Below are positions 17,585-26,120 of a stretch of 64,000 bases of DNA, piece by piece. The position numbers were made by a program, and so were the translations under genes. Position 1 is the stretch's first letter; every line of letters starts with the position of its first letter. A model generated the notes under the pieces. That model made no database searches, was not told the DNA's origin, and saw nothing but the letters and a program-made list of their open reading frames with translations. This stretch comes from Streptomyces drozdowiczii (GTDB lineage: Bacteria > Actinomycetota > Actinomycetes > Streptomycetales > Streptomycetaceae): NCBI RefSeq assembly GCF_026167665.1, contig NZ_CP098740.1:6262001-6326000 (forward strand), given 5' to 3'.

Positions 17585-17597
17585 CGTCAGTCTGACG
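17585..17597. promoter_or_regulatory. Perfect 13-bp inverted repeat just before the leader peptide
   Basis: CGTCAG-T-CTGACG, three bases before the leader ATG at 17600; a further CGTCAG at 17604-17609 inside the leader could pair with the second arm. Could be an operator or part of alternative RNA hairpins tied to leader translation. Confidence 0.45.
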
Positions 17598-17599
17598 TT

Positions 17600-17680
17600 A
17601 TGCCGTCAGATCCCCTTCTCCATGGCCGGGCCCCCCTCGATCTCGCCCGCAGCGCCGGTGCGTGCTGTCCGGGTGCCTGA
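17600..17680 (+). CDS. Putative cysteine-responsive leader peptide (26 aa)
   Basis: A 26-codon reading frame, ATG 17600 to TGA 17680, ends in the segment PLDLARSAGACCPGA. Actinobacteria place short leader peptides with a (V/L)DLxR-A core and a terminal Cys pair upstream of sulfur-assimilation and related genes, where cysteine-tRNA supply is thought to control downstream expression. This one matches that pattern in length, core and position, 42 bases upstream of a flavin reductase, an enzyme class often partnered with sulfonate or sulfur monooxygenases. The match is by eye; the leader role is inferred. Confidence 0.7.
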   Translation: MPSDPLLHGRAPLDLARSAGACCPGA

Positions 17681-17722
17681 GCATCCACGACCCCGCACTT
17701 CCGACGCGAGAAGGACATCTCC

Positions 17723-18229
17723 ATGACGGCATCACCCGGGCTCGGCAAGGCGCGCACGGCATCTCCCGACCTCCTGCGCTCCGTGTTCCGCCGGCATGCC
17801 GCCGGGGTCGCCGTGATCACCGCCGCCGGGGAGCGCCCGGTCGGTTTCACCGCCACCTCGCTCAACTCCGTGGCCGCCGAGCCGCCCCTCGTCTCCTTCG
17901 GTGTCGGCACCTCGTCCTCCAGCTGGCCGGTGCTGGCCGAGGCCGAGTACGTGGGCGTGCACATACTCGGCGAACACCAGAAGGAGCTGGCCGCCACCTT
18001 CGCCCGGAGCGGCGCCGACCGGTTCGGCCCCTCCACCTTTTGGCGCAGCGGCCCGGAGGGCGTTCCGCTGCTGGACGACGTGCTGGCGTGGCTGGTCTGC
18101 CGCGTCGTGGCCCGGGTCCCGGCGGGCGACCACCACATCGTGATCGCGCAGGTGGTCGAGGGCGACCCGGTCGGCACGGGCCGGCCGCTCGTCTATCACC
18201 AGGGCCGGTTCACGGCTCTGCGGGACTGA
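17723..18229 (+). CDS. Flavin reductase family protein
   Basis: FMN-binding NAD(P)H:flavin oxidoreductase of the HpaC/split-barrel family (168 aa). Typical features: FRRHAAGVAVITAAGERPVGFTATSLNSVAAEPPLVSFGV at residues 23-62 in pieces, ATFARSGADRF, and GDHHIVIAQV near the C-terminus. ATG 17723 has AGAAGGA upstream. Supplies reduced flavin to a two-component monooxygenase; no such partner lies beside it. The Cys-rich leader just upstream suggests expression is tied to sulfur status. Confidence 0.9.
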   Translation: MTASPGLGKARTASPDLLRSVFRRHAAGVAVITAAGERPVGFTATSLNSVAAEPPLVSFGVGTSSSSWPVLAEAEYVGVHILGEHQKELAATFARSGADRFGPSTFWRSGPEGVPLLDDVLAWLVCRVVARVPAGDHHIVIAQVVEGDPVGTGRPLVYHQGRFTALRD

Positions 18230-18431
18230 CGCGATGCCCGGGGGTTCCTGGGCATACCGGGTAGGACAGATCACAGTGCGAAGCGCTTGCTCATTGGGCA
18301 CACGCTGGATGTACTGGCGAGTAATATGACGGTCGGAGCGTCGGTCGCCCCGACCGGAAAACGCCCCATCAGGCGCCTATGCTGCGTGCAACAAGGCAGC
18401 CCGGAAATGACGATGCAGTAGGAGAGCCGGC

Positions 18432-19217
18432 GTGAGCTTGAGGATCGTTGTCACTGTGAAGTACGTGCCCGACGCGACCGGTGACCGGCATTTCGCCGAT
18501 GACCTGACGTTGGACCGTGAGGACGTCGACGGTCTGCTGTCGGAGCTGGACGAGTATGCGGTCGAGCAGGCGTTGCAGATTGCGGAGGCGGCTGACGATG
18601 CGGAGGTCACCGTGTTGACGGTGGGTCCGGAGGATGCCAAGGACGCGTTGCGCAAGGCGTTGTCGATGGGTGCGGACAAGGCGGTGCACGTCGAGGACGA
18701 CGATCTGCACGGTACGGACGCGCTGGGTACGTCGCTGGTGCTGGCGAAGGCGGTCGAGGAGACCGGGTACGACCTGGTGATCTCGGGGATGGCGTCGACG
18801 GACGGCACGATGGGTGTGGTTCCGGCGCTGCTGGCGGAGCGGCTGGGTGTGCCGCAGGTGACGCTGCTGTCGCAGGTGTCGGTCGAGGGCGGTGTGGTGC
18901 GGGGGCGCCGGGACGGGGACAGTGCGTCGGAGGAGCTGGAGGCGTCGCTTCCGGCGGTCGTGTCGGTGACCGACCAGTCGGGTGAGGCCCGTTACCCGTC
19001 GTTCAAGGGGATCATGGCGGCGAAGAAGAAGCCGGTGAAGTCCCTGGACCTGGACGATCTGGGGATCGACGCGGACGAGGTGGGTCTGGCGGGTGCGTGG
19101 ACCGCGGTCGACTCCGCGACCGAGCGTCCGGCCCGTACCGCGGGCACGATCGTGAAGGACGAGGGCGAGGGCGGCAAGCAGCTGGCCGAGTTCCTGGCCG
19201 GCCAGAAGTTCATCTGA
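18432..19217 (+). CDS. etfB: Electron transfer flavoprotein subunit beta
   Basis: EtfB (261 aa), half of the heterodimer that passes electrons from acyl-CoA and other dehydrogenases toward the quinone pool. Seen: MSLRIVVTVKYVPD start, AVEQAL, GMASTDGTMGVVPALLAERLG (ETF beta signature region) and FKGIMAAKKKP. GTG 18432 follows AGGAGA by 5-6 bases. Codon use is unusual for this region: several TTG leucines and many T-ending codons, whereas etfA next door is almost entirely C/G-ending. A TAATAT hexamer at 18322-18327 may be the -10 of the operon promoter. Confidence 0.95.
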   Translation: MSLRIVVTVKYVPDATGDRHFADDLTLDREDVDGLLSELDEYAVEQALQIAEAADDAEVTVLTVGPEDAKDALRKALSMGADKAVHVEDDDLHGTDALGTSLVLAKAVEETGYDLVISGMASTDGTMGVVPALLAERLGVPQVTLLSQVSVEGGVVRGRRDGDSASEELEASLPAVVSVTDQSGEARYPSFKGIMAAKKKPVKSLDLDDLGIDADEVGLAGAWTAVDSATERPARTAGTIVKDEGEGGKQLAEFLAGQKFI

Positions 19218-19276
19218 GCCCCGGCATCCCGTTCGCCACCCCCGCCTACTTCGCACACGCAGGAGATTGAAGTCCC

Positions 19277-20239
19277 ATGGCTGAAGTTCTCGTCTATGTC
19301 GACCACCTGGACGGTGCCGTCCGCAAGCCCACCCTGGAGCTGCTGACGCTCGCCCGCCGCATCGGTGAGCCCGTCGCCGTCGCCCTGGGCAACGGTGCCG
19401 CCGACACCGCCGACGTGCTGGCCGAGCACGGAGCGGTCAAGGTGCTGACCGCCGACGCCCCCGAGTTCGCCGACTACCTCGTCGTACCGAAGGTGGACGC
19501 GCTCCAGGCCGCCTTCGACGCCGTGTCCCCGGCCGCCGTGCTGCTGTCCTCCTCCGCGGAGGCCAAGGAGATCGCGGCCCGCCTCGCGGTGCGGATCGGC
19601 TCCGGCATCATCACCGACGCCGTCGACCTGGAGGCCGGTGACCAGGGCCCGGTGGCCACGCAGTCCGCGTTCGCCGCCTCGTACACGACCAAGTCCCGTG
19701 TCTCCAAGGGTGTTCCGGTCATCACGGTCAAGCCGAACTCCGCCCCGGTCGAGGCGGCCTCGGCCGCCGGTGCCGTGGAGACCCTCGCGGTCACCTTCTC
19801 GGCGCAGGCCACCGGCACGAAGGTCCTCTCGCGTACCCCGCGTGAGTCCACGGGCCGTCCGGAGCTGACGGAGGCCGCGATCGTGGTCTCCGGTGGCCGC
19901 GGCGTCAACGGCGCGGAGAACTTCGCGGTCATCGAGGCCCTGGCGGACTCGCTGGGCGCCGCCGTGGGCGCCTCGCGCGCCGCGGTGGACGCGGGCTGGT
20001 ACCCGCACACCAACCAGGTCGGCCAGACCGGCAAGTCCGTCTCCCCGCAGCTCTACATCGCCAACGGCATCTCCGGCGCCATCCAGCACCGGGCCGGCAT
20101 GCAGACCTCGAAGACCATCGTCGCGGTCAACAAGGACGCCGAGGCCCCGATCTTCGACCTCGTGGACTACGGCGTCGTCGGCGACCTCTTCGCCGTCGTC
20201 CCCCAGCTCACCGAGGAGATCAACACCCGCAAGGGCTGA
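19277..20239 (+). CDS. etfA: Electron transfer flavoprotein subunit alpha
   Basis: EtfA (320 aa), FAD-binding partner of EtfB. The C-terminal FAD domain has [12 protein letters not shown], the [11 protein letters not shown] segment, and [19 protein letters not shown] followed by IVAVNKD, which is the ETF alpha signature. Starts 59 bases after etfB; the pair forms one operon closed by the long hairpin at 20264-20309. Confidence 0.95.
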   Translation: MAEVLVYVDHLDGAVRKPTLELLTLARRIGEPVAVALGNGAADTADVLAEHGAVKVLTADAPEFADYLVVPKVDALQAAFDAVSPAAVLLSSSAEAKEIAARLAVRIGSGIITDAVDLEAGDQGPVATQSAFAASYTTKSRVSKGVPVITVKPNSAPVEAASAAGAVETLAVTFSAQATGTKVLSRTPRESTGRPELTEAAIVVSGGRGVNGAENFAVIEALADSLGAAVGASRAAVDAGWYPHTNQVGQTGKSVSPQLYIANGISGAIQHRAGMQTSKTIVAVNKDAEAPIFDLVDYGVVGDLFAVVPQLTEEINTRKG

Positions 20240-20263
20240 TCGCCGGACGGTTTCGCACGAGCG

Positions 20264-20309
20264 ACGGCCCGGGGCCGCACGGTGAACGCACCGTGCGGCC
20301 CCGGGCCGT
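20264..20309 (+). terminator. Very strong hairpin terminator after etfBA
   Basis: Perfect 21-bp stem (ACGGCCCGGGGCCGCACGGTG and its complement) with a 4-base loop AACG, followed by TTTCC. Confidence 0.85.
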
Positions 20310-20366
20310 TTCCGGTCACCGTTGACTCGGCTGCGACCGCCTTATAACTTCACTATACGGATTGTT

Positions 20367-20385
20367 GTTTCCGGGAAGCGGAAAC
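20367..20385. promoter_or_regulatory. Inverted repeat upstream of the DUF6986 gene (candidate operator)
   Basis: GTTTCCG-GGAAG-CGGAAAC: 7-bp perfect arms with a 5-base spacer, 25 bases before the start codon and just downstream of AT-rich TTATAACTTCACTATACGG (20341-20360), which includes possible -10 boxes TATAAC and CTATAC. Regulator unknown. Confidence 0.5.
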
Positions 20386-20410
20386 GACCGGAGCGTGGAG
20401 GGTGCGGACG

Positions 20411-21709
20411 ATGGGTCAGCAGGAGAAGGTGGCGACGAGCCTCGCCGGTGCGGTCAGCGACGGGATCAGCGCGTCCCTCGCGCCGGTGGACGCCGAACTC
20501 GCCCGCCGCTACCCGGGCGACCCCGGCACCCGCCAGCCCGTGCACACGGTCTACGTACCGGGCGACGTCTTCACGGCCGGGACCCTGCGCACCTGGGGCG
20601 ACGAGGCGCTGAAGGCGCTGGACGAGCACGCCCCCGACGCGGCGGCCCTCGCCGGAGTGCTCGGCATCCCGGACGAGCTGGCCGGGCCCGTCCACGACCG
20701 CGTACGCGCCAAGCTGGAGCGCGAGCCGGTCGAAGACCTCAGGATCGACTTCGAGGACGGCTACGGACCCCGCTCCGACGCCGAGGAGGACGAGGCGGCG
20801 GCCCGCGCGGCCCGGCTCGTCTCGGAGGCGTACGCCGACGGCACGGCCGCCCCGTACATGGGCATCCGGATGAAGTGCATGGAAGCCGCCGTCCGCGACC
20901 GGGGCATCCGCACCACGGACGTCTTCCTGACCGGCCTCATGCGGGCGGGCGGCCTCCCCGACGGGCTCGTCCTCACCCTGCCGAAGGTGACGTACCCCGA
21001 GCAGGTCACCGCCTTCGTCCAGCTCCTCGAAGCCTTCGAGCAGGCGCACGGGCTGCCCGAGGGGCGCATCGGCTTCGAGATCCAGATCGAGACCAGCCAG
21101 TCCATCCTGGCCGCCGACGGCACCGCCGCCGTGGCCCGCATGATCGACGCGGCGCGGGGGCGGGCGACCGGGCTGCACTACGGCACGTTCGACTACAGCG
21201 CCTGCGTCGGCGTCAGCGCCGCGTACCAGGCGAGCGACCACCCGGCCGCCGACCACGCCAAGGCCGTCATGCAGGTCGCCGCGGCCGGCACCGGCGTACG
21301 CGTATCCGACGGCTCGACCAACGTCCTGCCCGTCGGGCCGACGCCGCAGGTCCACGAGGCGTGGCGGCTGCACTACGGCCTCACGCGCCGCGCCCTGGCC
21401 CGCGCCTACTACCAGGGCTGGGACATGCACCCGGGCCACCTGCCGACCCGTTACGCGGCCGTCTACATGTTCTACCGCGAGGGACTGGAGCAGGCCGCCG
21501 CCCGGCTCGCCGCGTACGTCTCCAAGGCCGGCGGCGACGTGATGGACGAACCGGCCACCGCCAAGGCGCTCAGCGGGTACCTGCTGCGCGGCATCGACTG
21601 CGGCGCCCTGGACACCGACGAGGTGGCGAAGCTGACCGGGCTGACCCGCGCGGACCTGGACGCCTTCGCCTCGCCCCGGCGCGGCACCCTGACGGTCACC
21701 GCGCCCTGA
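20411..21709 (+). CDS. DUF6986 family aldolase/citrate-lyase-like protein
   Basis: Protein of 432 aa with the HpcH/HpaI aldolase-type barrel: EDLRIDFEDGYGPR (metal-binding acidic cluster), MGIRMKCME, IGFEIQIETSQSIL, and GLHYGTFDYSACVG. The Lys/Arg and Glu/Asp pattern suggests Mg2+-dependent lyase chemistry on a 2-oxo acid or malyl-like substrate, but the substrate is unknown. ATG 20411 with GGAGG nine bases upstream is preferred over GTG 20402. Stands as a single gene under its own AT-rich promoter region. Confidence 0.82.
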   Translation: MGQQEKVATSLAGAVSDGISASLAPVDAELARRYPGDPGTRQPVHTVYVPGDVFTAGTLRTWGDEALKALDEHAPDAAALAGVLGIPDELAGPVHDRVRAKLEREPVEDLRIDFEDGYGPRSDAEEDEAAARAARLVSEAYADGTAAPYMGIRMKCMEAAVRDRGIRTTDVFLTGLMRAGGLPDGLVLTLPKVTYPEQVTAFVQLLEAFEQAHGLPEGRIGFEIQIETSQSILAADGTAAVARMIDAARGRATGLHYGTFDYSACVGVSAAYQASDHPAADHAKAVMQVAAAGTGVRVSDGSTNVLPVGPTPQVHEAWRLHYGLTRRALARAYYQGWDMHPGHLPTRYAAVYMFYREGLEQAAARLAAYVSKAGGDVMDEPATAKALSGYLLRGIDCGALDTDEVAKLTGLTRADLDAFASPRRGTLTVTAP

Positions 21710-21719
21710 GGGGCGTCGT

Positions 21720-22748
21720 TCAGGCCGGGGGGAGCTCCCCGGAGCCGCGGGCGATCAGCCGGGTCGGGAGTTCCACGCGGGCCGGCGGGTGACCGGCCCC
21801 GTCCAGGCGCCGGAAGAGGTGTTCGGCGGCGGTGCGGCCCGCCGCCGCCGCGTCCTGGGAGACGACGGTGATGCCGAGCAGGTCCGCCAGCTCGATGTCG
21901 TCGAAGCCGACCAGGGCGACCGGCCGCTCCCGGTCCGCGAGGGCGCGCACCACCGTCACCGTCACGCGGTTGTTGCCGGAGAAGAGCGCCGTCACGGGCT
22001 CCGGGCCCGAGAGCATCGCATCGGCGGCGGCGCGGACCCGGCCGGGGTCCGTGGAGCCCAGCGAGACCCAGGAGTCCTCGACGGTTATCCCGGCCTCCGC
22101 CATCGCCGCGTGGTAACCCCGCAGGCGCTCGGTCGCGGTGTGGATACGGGGCTGGTCGCCGATGAAGCCGATACGGCGGTGGCCGTGCGCGATCAGATGG
22201 GCGACGCCCTCGCGCGCCCCGCCGAAGCTGTCCGAGAGCACCATGTCCGCCTGGATCTGCCCGGCCGGGCGGTCCACGAAGACCGTCGCGACCCCGGCCT
22301 TGATCTCCGGCTCCAGATAGCGGTGGTCGTCGGCGGCCGGGATCACGATGAGCCCGTCGACCCGGCGCGCGCAGAGGGCGAGGACCAGCTCCTGCTCGCG
22401 CTCCGGGTCCTCGGCGCTCGACCCGTTGATCAGCAGGGCGCCGTGCGCCCGGGCCACCTCCTCGACCGCGCGGCTCAGCGGCCCGTAGAAGGGGTCCGCC
22501 AGGTCCTCCAGGACCAGGCCGATGGAGGCGGTCCGGCCCTTGCGCAGCACCCGCGCGCTGTCGTTCCGGCGGAAGCCCAGCGCCTCGATCGCCTCCTGCA
22601 CCCGGCGCTCGGTGTCCGGGGTGACCCCCGGCTCGCTGTTGACCACGCGCGACACCGTCTTCAGCCCCACCCCCGCCCGGGCGGCCACGTCCTTCATGGT
22701 CGGCCGGTTGCCGTAACGGGGCTCGGGATGGCGGGCGGTCTCGGCCAC
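21720..22748 (-). CDS. LacI family transcriptional regulator
   Basis: Regulator of 342 aa: helix-turn-helix TMKDVAARAGVGLKTVSRVVN near residues 17-37, hinge NDSARVLRKG, then a periplasmic-binding-like domain ending LVGFDDIELADLLGITVVSQD. GTG 22748 preceded by AGGACAG is chosen; ATG 22697 at MKDV has no ribosome site. Divergent from the ROK kinase, with a palindromic LacI-type operator between them, so it likely represses both itself and the kinase when its sugar effector is absent. Confidence 0.92.
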   Translation of the reverse strand: MAETARHPEPRYGNRPTMKDVAARAGVGLKTVSRVVNSEPGVTPDTERRVQEAIEALGFRRNDSARVLRKGRTASIGLVLEDLADPFYGPLSRAVEEVARAHGALLINGSSAEDPEREQELVLALCARRVDGLIVIPAADDHRYLEPEIKAGVATVFVDRPAGQIQADMVLSDSFGGAREGVAHLIAHGHRRIGFIGDQPRIHTATERLRGYHAAMAEAGITVEDSWVSLGSTDPGRVRAAADAMLSGPEPVTALFSGNNRVTVTVVRALADRERPVALVGFDDIELADLLGITVVSQDAAAAGRTAAEHLFRRLDGAGHPPARVELPTRLIARGSGELPPA

Positions 22749-22841
22749 GGTGCGCTGTCCTGTCGTCGGTCGGGCGGTCCCGGCGGGCCACGGCGGCCGC
22801 CGTGGGGCTCCCGGAGGGTGTGGCGTCGAGCATAGGCCCTG

Positions 22842-22853
22842 GACAACGTTGTC
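22842..22853. promoter_or_regulatory. LacI-type operator GACAACGTTGTC between lacI-type gene and ROK kinase
   Basis: Perfect 12-bp palindrome with central CG, the classic LacI/GalR half-site arrangement. On the minus strand it forms part of a TTGACA -35 element (22850-22855) with TATGCT at 22829-22834, 15 bases away, so binding would block the regulator's own promoter. Confidence 0.7.
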
Positions 22854-22925
22854 AAGGGAATGGAGACTGGGCAGACTGTTGCACCTGAGCCGCAGGTCCC
22901 GCCCACACCACCCGGAGCCACACCG

Positions 22926-23885
22926 ATGCAGACCGACCTCGTCGCCGCCCTCGATATCGGGGGCACCAAGATCGCCGGCGCGTTGGTGGACCGGGACGGC
23001 GGGCTCGTGGTGCGCGCCCAGCGGCCGACGCCCGCGCGGGAGAGCGGCGAACGCGTCATGGACGCGGTCGGCGGCGTCCTCGCCGACCTGGCCGCGTCCC
23101 CGTACTGGGGCGGCGCGACGGCCGTGGGCATCGGCAGCGCAGGCCCGGTGGACGCCGCCGCGGGCACGGTCAGCCCGGTCAACGTGCCCGGCTGGCGGGG
23201 CTTCCCGCTGGTCGAGCGCGTCGCGGACGCCACCGGCGGCCTCCCGGTCACGCTGGTCGGCGACGGCGTCGCGATCACGGCGGCGGAGCACTGGCTCGGC
23301 GCGGCGCGGGGCCATGACAACGCGCTGTGCATGGTCGTCTCGACCGGTGTCGGCGGCGGGCTCGTCCTGGGCGGCGCCCTGCACCCCGGCCCCAGCGGAA
23401 ACGCCGGCCACATCGGGCACATCAGCGTGGACCTCGACGGCGACCTCTGCCCGTGCGGGGCGCGCGGCTGCGTCGAACGCATCGCGAGCGGCCCCAACAT
23501 TGCGCGCCGCGCGCTGGACGCCGGCTGGCGGCCCGGTCCGGACGGCGACGCGACCGCGGTCGGCGTCGCGGCCGCCGCCCGGGCCGGCGACCCGGTCGCC
23601 GTGGCCTCCTTCGAACGCGCCGCGCAGGCCCTGGCGGCGGGGATCGCCGCGACGGCGACCCTGGTCGAGATCGACATCGCGGTGATCGGCGGCGGGGTGG
23701 CCGGGGCGGGCGAGCTGCTGTTCGCCCCGCTGCGCACGGCCCTGCGCCGGTACGCCACACTCTCCTTCGTCCAGCACCTGACCGTGGTGCCCGCGGTCAT
23801 GGGCAACGACGCGGGCCTGGTCGGGGCGGCGGCGGCCGCGCTGGCCACCACCGCCCGGCCGCTCGCGGACCCGCTCAGCAGGTGA
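22926..23885 (+). CDS. ROK family sugar kinase (glucokinase-like)
   Basis: Cytoplasmic sugar kinase (319 aa). ATP phosphate-binding DIGGTKIAG at residues 10-18, sugar-binding GIGSAGPVD, VSTGVGGGLVLGG, GNAGHIGHI with the zinc-type motif CPCGARGCVE. ATG 22926 gives the usual ROK N-terminus; an upstream ATG at 22860 would put 22 odd residues before it. In place of the common ND(V/A)NAAA motif it reads GDGVAITAAEHW, retaining the catalytic Asp. Its stop codon overlaps the convergent alpha-galactosidase end by 11 bases. Confidence 0.9.
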   Translation: MQTDLVAALDIGGTKIAGALVDRDGGLVVRAQRPTPARESGERVMDAVGGVLADLAASPYWGGATAVGIGSAGPVDAAAGTVSPVNVPGWRGFPLVERVADATGGLPVTLVGDGVAITAAEHWLGAARGHDNALCMVVSTGVGGGLVLGGALHPGPSGNAGHIGHISVDLDGDLCPCGARGCVERIASGPNIARRALDAGWRPGPDGDATAVGVAAAARAGDPVAVASFERAAQALAAGIAATATLVEIDIAVIGGGVAGAGELLFAPLRTALRRYATLSFVQHLTVVPAVMGNDAGLVGAAAAALATTARPLADPLSR

Positions 23886-25911
23886 TCCGCAGGTCTCCCC
23901 AGTCCCCGTGGTCCGAGTCGACGCCGTCGCCGCCGTCCGTCACCACCAGACGGACGACCTGGGCCCCGGTCACGTCCGCCGAGAGGGGCTGCGGGGCCAT
24001 CGCGTTGGTCAGGACCCCGGTGGACGCGGCCTTCCTGCCGTCCGCCCGGATCTCGAAGGCGACGCTGCCCTTGGATCCCTTCTCGTCGTCCACTCCCACC
24101 TGCGCCGTCACGGTGTCGCACGCGCCGCCCGCGTAGTACTCGACGCTGCTCGCCGCGTGCACACCGAGCCCCTTGGCGTACACCTGGCCGCCGATTGTCA
24201 GCGGGTGGCCGTCGCCCGCGGCGCTCTCGCCGTTGCTGGTGTCCTTCTCTACGGGGCCGTAGCCGTTGGAGGCGCTGAGCTGCGGCAGGTCACCGAGGTA
24301 GCCGCCGCCGGCCGGGGGCGGCACCACCACATGGGCCCGGAACGCGACGGCGGACCGGATCCGCTCACCGGTGGGGGAGCGGTACTGGGCGGTGAGCGCC
24401 AGGTCGTAGCCGCCGGGGGACGCTCCGGCGGGGGCCGTCACCCGCCACCGGGTGGCCAGCGCGCCGCCGGTGGGCAGCGCGGCCGTCCGCGTCGGCGATG
24501 CGGCCTCCACCCGCCAGCCGGACGGGCCGGTGAGCGCGGCGGAGACCGTGAGCGCGGGCGTGCGGCCCAGGTCGGTGGCCTTCGTCGTCAGCGTGGCGGT
24601 GCGGCCCGCCTCGACCAGCGGGCTGCCCTCCAGGGCGAGTTCGACGCCGGGCGGGTGCGCGGCCCAGCGGCGGTCGGCCGCGACGCGCAGCAGCACGGTG
24701 CCGTGCGGGGGCACGGTCGTCGAGAGCCCGCCCGCCGTGTTGCGGGTGGTGTGGTCCCACAGGTCGCGCACGGTGTACCCGGAGGCGCGCGGGAGGCCCA
24801 CCGCCGCGGCCGTGGTGGCGATCCGCTGGGGGCTGCCGGTCTCGTTGAACAGCGCCACGGCGCGGGAGCCGTCCTTCATCTCCTTGGCCACGACCCAGCG
24901 TCCGCCCTCGGAGGAGAGCACCTTGCCCTGCTTGCCCAGCGGGTCCTGGTCGACGGCGATGACCTCCTCGTTGGAGAGGATGTCGAAGGTCTCCCGGGAC
25001 GCGGTGCGCAGGTCGGAGCCGATGAGCAGCGGCGCCGCCATCACCGACCACATCGAGAAGTGGGTGCGGTACTCGGTGTCCGTCATCCCGCCGTTGCCGA
25101 CCTCCAGCATGTCGGGGTCGTTCCAGTGGCCGGGACCGGCCGCGGCGGACAGCGGGAGGTTCTGCTTCATGATCGACAGCATGCTGCCCCAGCTGTCGTT
25201 GATGTCGCCCGTGGTGCGCCAGAGATTGCCGAGTTCGGCGGCCCATTCCCAGGGCTTGTTCTCGCCCCATTCGCAGATGCTGTAGACGATGGGCCGTCCG
25301 GTCGCGGCGAGCGCGTCGCGCATGGTCGTATAGCGCTCCTTGGCGTCCACGCCCTGGTTGTTGCAGTTGTCGTACTTGAGGTAGTCCACGCCCCAGTCGG
25401 CGAATTGCCGCGCGTCGCTGAATTCATGGCCGAGTGCTCCGGGAATGCCCACGCTGTCGCAGGTCCTGGTGCCGGCGCTGGTGTAGATCCCCAGTTTGAG
25501 GCCCTTCGCGTGTACATAGTCCGCGACCGCTTTGATGCCGTGCGGAAAGCGCACCGGATCGGCTACCAGCTTTCCCTCCGCGTCGCGTTCCGGAACCGCC
25601 CAGCAGTCGTCCAGATTGACGTACTCGTACCCGGCGTCCTTCAGTCCCTTCTCCACGAAGATGTCGGCGATTCCCCTGACCATTTCCTCGTCGAACTCGG
25701 CGCGGCAATGCGTGGAGTTCCAGTTGTTGAATCCCATGGGCGGGGTGAGGGCCAGTCCGTTCGCGGCCCGGGGACCGGCGGCAGGCGGCGGCGCGGGGGC
25801 GTGCGCGGCGGCGGGCACCACGGTCCCCGCCGTACACAGGAGGCCCGCGACCAGGGCTCCGAGGACTCTGCGGCGGCTCGCTCGGGTGGGACGGCTTGGA
25901 AGATGACGCAT
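23875..25911 (-). CDS. Secreted GH27 alpha-galactosidase with C-terminal NPCBM domain
   Basis: Releases terminal alpha-galactose outside the cell (678 aa). N-terminal signal: RRR then a hydrophobic run VLGALVAGLLCTAGTVV and AAA cleavage region at about residues 15-40. GH27 catalytic barrel from ALTPPMGFNNWN, nucleophile Asp in YLKYDNC, acid/base Asp in GHWNDPDML. A Greek-key C-domain and an NEW3-like segment follow, then an NPCBM-type galactose-binding module with YAKGLGVHAASSVEY. ATG 25911 is preceded by GGAGGAA. Divergent from an ABC importer, so released sugars are probably taken up there. Confidence 0.93.
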   Translation of the reverse strand: MRHLPSRPTRASRRRVLGALVAGLLCTAGTVVPAAAHAPAPPPAAGPRAANGLALTPPMGFNNWNSTHCRAEFDEEMVRGIADIFVEKGLKDAGYEYVNLDDCWAVPERDAEGKLVADPVRFPHGIKAVADYVHAKGLKLGIYTSAGTRTCDSVGIPGALGHEFSDARQFADWGVDYLKYDNCNNQGVDAKERYTTMRDALAATGRPIVYSICEWGENKPWEWAAELGNLWRTTGDINDSWGSMLSIMKQNLPLSAAAGPGHWNDPDMLEVGNGGMTDTEYRTHFSMWSVMAAPLLIGSDLRTASRETFDILSNEEVIAVDQDPLGKQGKVLSSEGGRWVVAKEMKDGSRAVALFNETGSPQRIATTAAAVGLPRASGYTVRDLWDHTTRNTAGGLSTTVPPHGTVLLRVAADRRWAAHPPGVELALEGSPLVEAGRTATLTTKATDLGRTPALTVSAALTGPSGWRVEAASPTRTAALPTGGALATRWRVTAPAGASPGGYDLALTAQYRSPTGERIRSAVAFRAHVVVPPPAGGGYLGDLPQLSASNGYGPVEKDTSNGESAAGDGHPLTIGGQVYAKGLGVHAASSVEYYAGGACDTVTAQVGVDDEKGSKGSVAFEIRADGRKAASTGVLTNAMAPQPLSADVTGAQVVRLVVTDGGDGVDSDHGDWGDLRITC

Positions 25912-26082
25912 CGTTACGTTCCTCCGTACTCGTGCCGGATCGGATGGCGACATGTGCACGCCAAGGCGAGCGAATACGTTAGGGCGTGTTGAAGTCTGTT
26001 GGAAGAGGGCGGGTGCCCGGTCGGCCGCATCTCGTCAAAACCCTTGACTGCGCCCCATGTTGGGGGTGAGATCCAAGCGCAC

Positions 26083-26102
26083 GTTCGGTTGTGTTCGGTT
26101 GC
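26083..26102 (+). repeat. Tandem 10-bp direct repeat upstream of the galactoside ABC operon
   Basis: GTTCGGTTGT at 26083-26092 followed at once by GTTCGGTTGC at 26093-26102, ending 18 bases before the start codon and downstream of a possible TTGACT (26044-26049). Direct repeats one helical turn apart are typical of DeoR-type and some activator sites; no cognate regulator is adjacent. Confidence 0.5.
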
Positions 26103-26120
26103 CTTCCGGAGGACGGGCTC

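Noticed and set aside
18230..18256. ATGCCC/GGGCAT hairpin after the flavin reductase as terminator
   Set aside because: Stem only 6 bp with mismatches; insufficient.
18281..18297. GCGAAGCGCTTGC as a LacI-type operator upstream of etfB
   Set aside because: Two mismatches in the arms and no regulator nearby; chance occurrence is likely.
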